From positions 11,869,700 to 11,933,699 of the forward strand of contig JABBOT010000010.1 of NCBI GenBank assembly GCA_016165875.1: 64,000 nucleotides of DNA. Reading direction: 5' to 3'. The notes below the pieces were generated by a model. The model saw nothing but the letters and a program-made list of their open reading frames with translations, had not been told where the DNA came from and searched no databases. Every line of letters begins with the position of its first letter. The stretch's first letter is position 1. Below, one piece after another: positions 55,396-64,000 of the stretch. Made by a program: the position numbers and the translations under genes. This DNA is from Acanthopleura granulata (Eukaryota; Mollusca; Polyplacophora; Chitonida; Chitonidae).

Positions 55396-55574
55396 ATCTG
55401 CATTGCTTCCACGCTGGTTTTCAGTGGTACGCCCATTTTATATGATACCTGGCATCCATGGTGTTCTTTGTCAATCTTCTCAGTTTTTTCGCTTTTTCAT
55501 TACAATGAAATAATAATGGCACTCCTAGATATGGTAAATGGGTAAAAGTTTGGACCCAGGCAAAGGCGTTGGAT

Positions 55575-55980
55575 AACAGCTCTAATTCTTTCTAGTATTG
55601 ATATTTTTCTCTTGAACGCATCTTTGGGACTATTAAAACCATATGCGCCACACAAGTACCAATATTAGGCCTCAGAGAATGTGCATGAGAAAAGTTTTCT
55701 GCACAATTTTGTACTCTGTGTAACTTACTTTTCCCGCTATGTTGACAACTAGAGAAAATTTTTAAGCGTCTTTTTCTTAAGAACAGCCAAACCGATTGAC
55801 ACGAATTTAATATGCTGATAGAACGTGAGGGGGCTGATATAAATTGCGGAGCGCGTGTCTCTGTCTGAAAAATTCTGGAAGTTTCCCACTTTGCATATTT
55901 GTCAAGTGACGAAATTTTATAAATTAAGCACAGAAAGAGTTGACCTGTGTAAAGTCCAGACATGCAAATTTTAGGAAACC
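55575..55980. repeat. Intronic repeat S, copy 2
   Basis: This is the longest copy. It contains 'aaccgattgacacgaattta', 'atatgctgatagaacgtgag', 'ggctgatataaattgcggag' and 'ttgcatatttgtcaagtgac'. The left part matches copy 1 and the right part matches copy 3. Confidence 0.6.
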
Positions 55981-56619
55981 AGAAGCGACGTCATCAAAGC
56001 TGAAAATGGGTATATCTCCATAACCAATGAAGCTACAGTCGCAGTCTTAAGGCCTAACTAAATCATCCCAAGGCAAGGAGACAACTTTTACAGAACTCGA
56101 AATGACGTCAGCAAGGCGAAAGTAGTACATGGCCAAAAAAATCGCCATTTTTCCAACTTTGACAATTGAATAACTTCTGCGGCTAAAGTGGCAGGGCAGA
56201 AATGCGTGAAATTTATGTAGGTAGTTGGCCTGAGGACTGTCTTTTGTGTGGGTAAAACTTTAGGTGCCCTAGGTCACCTGACGTAACCGCCATATTGGGT
56301 TGCTACTAAAACTTTTGAGAGGCATTTTCTTCCAAAACCTGAATCCGATTTGCCTATAATTTTCCACATGTAACATCTGTTGCCTATGCATTACCTGGAC
56401 TGAAATAGAATGCAATGCGTGAGTAAATAACCACCACCGGAAGTGATGTCTTTTGAAAACAAAAAGTTTGAATTTCAGGCTTCTAAACAAGCTACCCGAG
56501 GTAGTTTGACGTTCTGGTCGCGAATCTGATCTTATTTCATTGTTATGATGCATACTTTTGTCGCAAATTGCGATCAAAAGGAGATAATGTGCAATTTATC
56601 CCATATTTCCATGCGACTT

Positions 56620-56980
56620 GACAGAAAACGCTTAAAGCTGTAAAGCTCAAGATCGCACACTGAAAAGTCCTGAACATGTTCTGTATGCGTGCTGAAAATC
56701 TTTAAGCTGTCCTGAAAAATACAGGATGTACAGGGCTTCAAGATTTGACAAAAGGTCGATTTCCTATATTGGGCACAAATATATTTGGTAGAACAGTTTG
56801 CTGCGAAATTTGATATGCTGACAAAACGTGATAGGGCGAATATAAATTGTGGAGCCCCTACTTGAAATACTGTGAATGTTCGCTGCTTTGCATATATTGT
56901 ATCTTGACCAAAAATTTTTGAAATTGAATAAAAAAAAGAGCTGAACTTCATAAAGTTCTGATCATGAATCCGATATCGTT
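56620..56980. repeat. Intronic repeat S, copy 3
   Basis: It matches the right half of copy 2: 'atatgctgacaaaacgtgat', 'gcgaatataaattgtggagc' and 'ctttgcatatattgtatctt'. Divergence is about a quarter to a third by eye. Confidence 0.55.
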
Positions 56981-57989
56981 TTTTCCCCTGTTTTCTATAG
57001 TTTTGAGACAATTTTCGAGTAAAGTTAAAAATCATAAAATATGCATGTTTTTTAGACGTAACAGAATACTGCTGGCATCAGAGACCTGGTAGTAGTATAG
57101 TAAAAAAGCTTAAGGTATCCTCTAAACAACTTTGTTTTGTAAATGACTGTGACTTACTGTTATGAATTTGAACGTAAAGTTCGCACTATCTTTAAATTTA
57201 CATCACCCTATATAGTGAGTAATGCCCATATGTAGAGAGAAAGACAAAGAGGACCCCAGTTTTGACTTGAAACTGCAAGTTGTGAGGAATAGCACGGTGT
57301 CAGTATTATTGATAATATTTATTTTACTGTTGTTACCCTTGATGCATGTTTATCACGGTGGTTAGGAGAAACATAATTTCGCCAACATGGATCGCATCAA
57401 CCTGAAAGCATGTTTTATGTTTTTGTAGTCTGGTTGAGCTGGTAGCCACTGTATCAAACTTTCAGGGAACACCCCTCTCCCGAAGGATAAGCTGAAAACC
57501 GGGCGTGAAAGCTGTTCGGAAGCCGTAAAACTTCATGCAGTTTTAGTTTTTTTTTCTGTTCTCATATCTTCACCACCAGTAATATTCCTCGAATGAAATA
57601 CAAATTATTGTTATGAATATACTACCTGTAGTCTATATCATATTTTGATGACAACAGAAATTAAATATAATAGATGAATTTCACGTTATTTGCAGGTACC
57701 GCGTTAAAAATATATGAAATCATTGACAGCTTTTGCTGTTTCAACCCGTCACATAAGTAAATTGCGTGGACTTAACTGTGTGCACCTTGACATTTCCAGG
57801 CATAACACCTAAATTTCGATTCTACTCGAGTTGTGTTATGTGTATTTTTGATTATTGCTTGTTATTTGAGAAATATCCTTCCAATGTTGTGGACTGCTGA
57901 ACTTGTAAAATTTTTGTTTTTGACTTCCTTGATTCAACAAGGCTTTAACATATCATTGTAATGATTTTAAGCTGTTGTTGTTTTTTCAG

Positions 57990-58107
57990 ACAATTCCGGA
58001 ACTATGTAAAAAGTTTGTTTCCATGCCTAAGGACGAAACACCTCCAGACAACTCTGCCTAGTGAAGACAAGACTACAAGAATAACAGAGAACTCGGAGCT
58101 AAACTGA
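57990..58107 (+). CDS. Class A GPCR, last coding exon (C-terminal tail)
   Basis: The acceptor is 'gttgttttttcag' (ending 57989). The exon's first base joins the AG left by the previous exon to make Arg. The frame then reads QFRNYVKSLFPCLRTKHLQT and continues to TGA at 58105-58107. The R-Q-F-R-N-Y start is the amphipathic helix 8 after NPxxY, with a Cys (PCL) for likely palmitoylation, and the tail is Ser/Thr-rich (TTLPSEDKTTRITENSELN), suiting kinase and arrestin regulation. The frame agrees with the TM6-TM7 exon. Confidence 0.85.
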
Positions 58108-58784
58108 ACACGGCATAGAAGGTGTTACGAATTCAATACATTTTAGAGGATGTATAAATTCTTCGCCCATAGTTGTAAACAGGGAAAAAAACCTCCACCT
58201 TTCCCGTGCCCTTCTATTCTTAACAGGGGCGACATAGCTTCTCGCTTGATAAATAAATTCCCGAGCATGAAGTAACAGAGCAGTACCATATTTACGTTTT
58301 TCCATTTTAATTGTTAACGAAGAGGTGTTTACTTTCCACCAATGGTAATTGTCTTCGTGTCTGTTTCTAAGCACAACAGACAGTGGAAAACCTACGCGTC
58401 GAAACCAGGAATCTACGGAAATGGGCGTTCCAGGTCAGTAATGATAAGGCCATTTCCACAAACGAGAGCAAGGCCAGATGTAGGAATTGTTTTCTGTCAG
58501 TCACTTAACTTAACATACATGTATACATGTATCACAATTCTTACACACTAATTAGTCGGGCTTGATAGTAGCTCGGTAAGCTAATTGATTTCCATTCCAT
58601 ATGCGACAAACCAGAATTCTCAATCCATGTATTGGTGTGCAGAAATGCGCTTGAACTTGCTCCTGCTGCCAAAAGACGGACGTTGCAATATACACACATA
58701 AACCGTACAATCGTATCAGGACTTACCTGCACTTCTTAGTGTTAACAATTCAAAAATCAAGCAGACAAGTAATTATTTTCCGAT
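58108..58784 (+). other. GPCR 3' UTR and downstream sequence
   Basis: A candidate poly(A) signal AATAAA lies at 58252-58257, about 145 bases after the stop. Nothing else was recognised. Confidence 0.45.
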
Positions 58785-60415
58785 GAATTAATGAATGATT
58801 ATGGTGTAACATCACACTGGTAATGTTTCAGCATTATCGTAGCCAGAACATGTTTAAACCAGGAACCCAGCTTCCTTTTCTACGACTGTGTTTGCATGGA
58901 TACCAATATTTCATGGTTTCGAACAGAATATAATATTTTTACCTCTTTCAATCAGTTTTCTATGTATGGCTAATATTTCTAGAATTAACGGGTTTTTAAA
59001 TTTATTATTCTCAACTGCCAGAAAGCAGGATAAGGAGTCACTGCATATCACAGCGTTCTGGGCATACACATAAGAAACATATGAAAGGGCCAGGACTATA
59101 GCTGTGGACTCAGCAGAGAAAGATTAAAGGTGGAAAACGAAGAAAAGTGACTTGCTGTTCTAAGACAGCCGAAGCAGCAATCATAACCCCGCCCCCATCC
59201 TTCAGTTAGTATATATATATTTATAATCCGAATAATGAGCCTTAATTTCAGGAAAACTTTGCGGAATTATCACAGGATTCGTATTTACTTGGTTATGTTT
59301 ACGTAGATCAAATATCAATTTAGGTTGTGGAAGAAGCCAGGGAATGAGAGTCTGGAAAAGAAACCGGAGCTTTGTCTTCAAGCGTGATGTTGCCCGAACA
59401 TCGAAAAAAGGGATCGTTGTTAGGACATTTAGCATATTTGTCTGCACACAGTGGATTGAAAACACAGTCTTAGACAGGGTCTGCTGGATGTGCTTTAAGC
59501 TTAGTAGCATGTTGAGGGCTTAGTTTTATACACCTGTGATGTAAAGCAGGCTCGTTAGTCTCTACGTATAAACTCCATTGGTGAAGTTCTAAAAGCACCT
59601 AGGCTGAGCCTCAAACCTTGATGATGGATTGGATCCAACATTTCAAGATGGGATTTTCCAGCGGAACCGTAAATGCTGAATCCATAGTCCAATCTAGACC
59701 TCATCAGAGAACGATAAAAGTTTTAAAAAAAAGGATCGGCCGGCAAGTCAGTCGGTGCTCGACACGGCCTTCAATATATCGAGAGCCTTTGTAAATTTCG
59801 CTTTAAACAATTTTACATCTTTTATCAAAGATAATTTCTTATGGAATATAACTTCTCAGAATATATTTCCTCCAACAATCTTCACTACCTCACCATAAAC
59901 TTTAAAACTGAGATACAAATACAGGTAAATAACCCTTTAGTTAAAGATCATTTCAAATACCATATATCCATGTGGTGTCGTAAGCCTTTTCAGTGTCGAA
60001 ACATATCGAGACCACTTATTCATCACTGATAAAACCATCACGAGTAAATGTTTCAAATCGAATAAGATGAACAAAAGTAGGTCTACGTTGACGAAAACCA
60101 CACTGTGCATTAGATAAAAACTTGTTGGTTTCAAGAAATCAAACAAGTGTCTCGTTTATCATTCGTTTATCGTTTTACAGACGCAGGTGGGAAGAGCTGT
60201 GGGACGGTAATTATTTGGATCAGCATGACCCTTTCCCGGTTTATAGGGATCGGAATAATACACGCCTCCCTCCCTGATGGTGAAAAATTGCCAGATATCC
60301 AAATATCACTAAGTAAGTCCAAGAGAGTCTCAAGTAGCTCAGATGGTAAATGATTCACAAGCTTATGATATATATCATCTGGGCCGCAGAGCTTGTGTCA
60401 TTTTCCTTTCATTCC
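58785..60415 (-). mobile_element. LINE-B, RT to 3' end, minus strand
   Basis: From the right: an RT start block (60358-60167) with WISGNFSPSGREACIIPIP, then decayed RT, then the thumb and RNase H at 59800-59200 (SPREIKAHYSDYKYIYTN-like). The C-terminal region is partly deleted, and the 3' UTR ends with 'accataatcattcattaatt' near 58785. The region between 59500 and 59930 is degraded. It lies downstream of the GPCR on the opposite strand. Confidence 0.7.
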
Positions 60416-60429
60416 CGAGAACCCCAAGG

Positions 60430-60775
60430 AGCAACCTGCAAAAGGCAACGAATATATTTAAGAATAATAGACTTTAAGTCAGTATAACTTTAACCCGAGA
60501 GACCTTTATGTAGGGCAGCTTTCGATTCCCTGCCTACCGCTGTGCTTGCGTGGATACCAACGCATGCAACGGAACATGGTATCTTTACCTCGTTTAATTC
60601 GTTTCCATGCAAGAGCAATATTTTTACATTTTTACATTTATTTTTCCATTGCCAAAAGGCAGTAAAGAGAGTCACAGCATATCTGCCTTCTGGGCACTCC
60701 CAGAAATGGTGTACATGTTGCGGGTTGTGGACGATCTGCAGCTCTGACATCTAAAAGCTTCACGAGTATAAATAA
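60430..60775 (-). mobile_element. LINE-B RNase H fragment, minus strand
   Basis: The minus frame has ALHKGLSG preceded by ACVGIHASTAVGRESKA, a decayed form of the RNase H block G-I-H-x-N-T-V-x-D-R-E-x-K-A. Upstream is a degraded D-S-L-x-C-L-L region. It is separate from the adjacent copy, because the domain order repeats. Confidence 0.6.
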
Positions 60776-61381
60776 ACCTTTCTTTTTTTTCCCCTTCATT
60801 TCACCAATACCACACCGAGGAAGGCAGTCATAGAAACTTGAAGTAGAAATAAAGGCGACTATTTTAACTCCTCTGTAAACGTTGAAACATAAATTAAACC
60901 ATAAATCAAACCATTTTATTTGTGGGAAAGTCCCTCACCATACTCCAGGGAGGGCATCGGAGCGAATTGCGGTTTCTCTGGCTTTCTAAGGGGTATAGAA
61001 TATAGGGTGCTACGTATATCGATTAACCAAGTGACAACTAATAGGACATTCGTCATAACAAAATGGGGATTGACAAGTATTACTGTAGGTGGCTTTCCAG
61101 TTCCTCAGACACGTGTGACAGGAGGTGTGTATTGTGGGACTCACTTGGCTCTTATGAGCAAAGGTGTAGAACCAAAGCCGTGCAATCTCTGTAAGAGATG
61201 TATGACCCACACATTAGGAACATGCACCTGATGTGGGTACCGGAAGGAGAAAATAAGAGTTCTTAAAAGAGAGGGTAGAGGGTTCAAAGAAGAATTTAAG
61301 CGCTTGGCCGCAATAAGAACTAATTAATGTTTCTATTAGAGAAGTGCGTTATATATAGTGTATCAATAGTGCATACTATAA
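60776..61381 (+). other. Stretch with a zinc-ribbon-like open frame
   Basis: A plus-strand frame to 61231 ends with CNLCKRCMTHTLGTC then a stop and CGY, giving C-x2-C-x2-C...C-x(n)-C spacing like a zinc-binding end. A charged KEKIRVLKREGRGFKEEF follows. The protein family is not known. It lies beside the polymerase B fragment and could belong to the same element. Confidence 0.35.
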
Positions 61382-61640
61382 TCATTGGTGAAACTTCCAC
61401 AATGAAGATCGCTATGTGCTCCACTACAGAAAACTTCAGCTCTGTATGTCCCTGGGGATGCGCCTAAAAAGAACCCACAGGGAGCTGAATAAGCCCGTAG
61501 ATGGAGTCCAACATCAGTACGAACACCAAACTCCGAAAGAGAGCAACCAGCGATTTTGAGAAGGACCTCTACAAGTTCATGAACAACTCCGTGTTCCGAC
61601 AGACTACGGAAAACCTCCAAAAACCGGTTAATGTAAATGC
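61382..61640 (+). pseudogene. Protein-primed-type DNA polymerase B fragment (Maverick-like)
   Basis: The first frame reads YVLHYRKLQLCMSLGMRLKR (61395-61470). After a frameshift the second gives FEKDLYKFMNNSVFRQTTEN (61548-61610). The second block is the K-x(3)-N-S-x-F/Y motif B of family B polymerases; the usual Gly after the aromatic residue is Arg here. The combination of blocks is typical of the protein-primed polymerases of Maverick/Polinton elements and related viruses. Only about 85 codons remain. It is 9 kb from the Maverick island and may be a separate insertion. Confidence 0.65.
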
Positions 61641-64000
61641 CTATTAGTCTGAAATATTTAATTATGGCAAAATCTCGGCTTTTTTACGAGACAATCAACT
61701 TGAAGAAGGGAAGCGTGCTAGCACCGTTTCATTAACACTCTAAGACAGTCAGACACTGACACGCACACACAAATGAAAACTAAAATAACGTAATTTTAAG
61801 GTTTCTTTTCATAAAGATGCTTTTTAATAGGCCTCACTGTCCCTCCCACTTCTGATTCCTTTCAGAGCAAGCTTATATATGACAAGATCTTAATTAGCAA
61901 TTGCCTAGAAGACACACATAAGCTAAATAATTCATGACAAATACTATAATGTTTGATCTCTTTGGTTTTGTATGGAAATTTATCCATAATGGTTTCACAT
62001 CAAGTGACATTAATGATACATATTTAACTATTATGACTTTACAACTTACATTACTGTATTGCATAATTATGATTATTAGCTTTTTAAAGTCAATTTTCCA
62101 ATTTCAGAACCTGGCGTTTCAAAATTTAAAGCGACTCCTCACTTTCTGGTATAAAACGGTTTTCTTTCTTTGCTTTTAGTTTGTAACTGTCACACGCAAC
62201 AATGCAGTCATTCATTCCAAGCAAGAAAGCTAAGCACTATGCAGTTTTGCTTTCACTGGTAGTAGATGCCTCAGAAGGCATCAACCGCAATTCATCTGTA
62301 CAGAATGTGTCATTGCTGATACCACTGTCGTCTCGAATCTGAGATATAAAACACACTGAGGAACATCAAGATTTTATTCTTGTGTTTGGTGCTGAAAAAA
62401 ATTTACACTGAATGTACTGTAGCTTGAGCTGCAAAAGGCAACAATTTGGTTAAAAGGTAGCATTACATTGAAAAATGTCACATGCCAGCTGGTTTTGTAG
62501 TTTACAACAAACGTTAATTTCCTAAAAGCGAACCTGACATGTCCCAAACACAGTAGTCAAGAGAGTTATTTTCATGCTTCCACTTAAAGTTGATGTGAAA
62601 ATCAGACATACTTGTATCTCTTAAAGTATTTCATCTGTAACAAAAAAAAAATGGATTTACTTCCACTTACTCACTGTGACAAAATTCTGTGAATGTGTAT
62701 GTATATTAATGTGGTTAACTTTTCTGAAGGTAGAGATGTTATATATACAGGTATATAGATTTATGTCAGTGAAAAGACTGTTCTCAAAAACAATAACTGG
62801 TTTACTAAACTTGTAAAGTGAAATATTAAGAGTAACATTTGCATGCACATACATAATATAAATGATGTATATCATTTTCGGACGCAGCATTGAGGGACAA
62901 TCCTAGCTGTCGACAGGAATGGTTTTATAGTAAAACCTCTCAATGACTCTCAATGGCTGACTAACCGGCCGAGGATTATAATCTCTTATCAATGCACAAA
63001 ATATGTGGCAGCGCACCCCTGCAGTGGGGTGGCCGTCTTTAATAGCGGACAACTTGAAGGAGGGGACAGCTTTAATGCATATCGGACCTCCGCGACTCCA
63101 AAAACTCCAAAGACTGTTAAATGTCGATAATAGTACTATGGAGCTTTTCAAGATAATACATGGACGTACCATATTGTCTTAGTAAATATGCACTTGCATG
63201 CAAGGAATACATCCAGTCAGAACACTTGCGCAAGAGTTTGGAATTTTATTCTTTGAGCTTCAAAAGAAAATATAGGCCCATGTGTACGATTGTCAACTTC
63301 GCTTATTTCTAGAGCGCTCTATTTTGCCGCCATCAAAAGTCGGCATAAAATACATACAGAAAGTTTGAATGAAGTTTCTGATTTTTTTCTTGCCTTTTCT
63401 TTGTAGTGATTAATAGCAAGCCAATGTAAGTAGGATACGAACATATTCTCCCCCCCCTGCCCCCCCCCCCATATACAAGGCCAGTGTACCAGTTCTGATA
63501 TAGTCTTAGTTAAAAAGCATAACTACACAGTCTAAACTTGTCCTGGTGGCTAATTCGTGTTGAGAGATTATCTTCTCATGTTTTCACATTTAAGTTCAGA
63601 TTTGAACTTATTGATGAAGGGGAATATGTCCTACATTCATACCCGGTATAAATGGACATGGGATATATACTGACTGCCGTCAGAACTAGGTGTTGAATGG
63701 TAAATGTTGTTTGGTGTCTAGATTATTTCTGAAGATCTTCTGCCTGATATAATTTAATGAAACTTGGTTCCAAGATTTCTTTGGGGAACGTTGCATAACA
63801 ACTGGTTCGATTTTGTTTCTGTTCATCGGTTTGCCCCTTTTGATCGTGTTTTAATTGTTGTGTCTACTGTTTATCTGCAACTAATGGATATCTCTGTATC
63901 ATATTGGTTTCATACTTGTTTAAAAAGACATTAAAACAGATAGGATTGATCTTCCAGCCTGCCAGCTTCACTATTTTTAACCATTTCCAAGTGGCCGGTG
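61641..64000. other. AT-rich stretch without supported genes
   Basis: Several motif-less ORFs occur here (61934-62179 on plus, 62657-62890 and 62903-63172 on minus). C-rich runs occur at 63450-63471. No repeat family from the rest of the window was recognised. Confidence 0.4.

Larger units (their letters stand above)
54793..57989 (+). other. GPCR last intron with short internal repeats
   Basis: This is a 3.2 kb intron with GT-AG ends. It contains a 'tttcctcccacc' family end (55305-55395) and three related copies of another unclassified repeat (55075-55310, 55575-55980, 56620-56980). No other coding sequence was recognised. The longer minus-strand ORFs (56269-57035) are made by these repeats. 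Confidence 0.7.

Noticed and set aside
56269..57035. Long minus-strand frames in the last GPCR intron
   Set aside because: They are produced by the three copies of repeat S and share only repeat-derived similarity.
1..64000. CRISPR arrays, tRNA or rRNA genes, bacterial operons
   Set aside because: There are no regularly spaced repeats, no tRNA cloverleaf with both boxes at the right distance, and the introns and LINEs show a eukaryotic genome.

Overview
This is a eukaryotic, intron-containing and very repeat-rich window, with no operons or bacterial signals. The repeat families point to a mollusc, probably a gastropod of the abalone (Haliotis) type. These include LINEs ending in a CATTC-repeat tail, short elements ending in 'cttgagtacggcgtaaaac', and PIF/Harbinger, Ty3/Gypsy and Maverick/Polinton remnants. 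The organism is inferred from recalled repeat ends, not from a marker gene.

The only convincing host gene is a class A (rhodopsin-like) G-protein-coupled receptor on the + strand. Three exons are visible: a 64-base intracellular-loop-3 exon (27223-27286), a TM6-TM7 exon (54593-54792) and the C-terminal exon with the stop (57990-58107). Phases and splice sites agree. The 5' exons (TM1-TM5) were not found and probably lie upstream of the window. The intron between the first two visible exons is about 27.3 kb and is packed with transposable elements.

Layout: 1-5665, two PIF/Harbinger copies in inverted orientation, with a SANT/Myb-associated second gene between them. 3450-3970 and 14490-15025, an inverted pair of an unclassified ~500 bp repeat. 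7683-12535, LINE-A, an I-group LINE with gag-like ORF1 and APE-RT-RNase H ORF2, whose last 660 codons are broken by one stop. 12570-26265, a mosaic of fragments of a second I-group LINE (LINE-B) in both orientations. 28085-29455, a jockey/CR1-like LINE (LINE-C). 29690-31935, more LINE-B. 32653-34130, a Ty3/Gypsy integrase/RNase H fragment. 34265-39445, a near full-length LINE-B carrying a ~160 bp MITE. About 41040-52250, a decayed Maverick/Polinton with capsid-like, integrase and helicase/HNH-like genes plus several unassigned small genes. 53060-53465, a reverse-transcriptase tail fragment. 53830-54440, a LINE-B 5' end. 54593-58107, the GPCR 3' exons. 58785-60775, further LINE-B pieces. 61382-61640, a protein-primed type DNA polymerase B fragment.

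Nearly all coding sequence other than the GPCR is pseudogenic, with frameshifts and stops. The most interesting item is the Maverick/Polinton island. It holds about a dozen recognisable but unassigned small genes, including a diverged tandem duplicate, a minus-strand pair with a membrane-associated C-terminus, and a coiled-coil plus membrane protein. It sits in the giant intron of a receptor gene that still looks intact.
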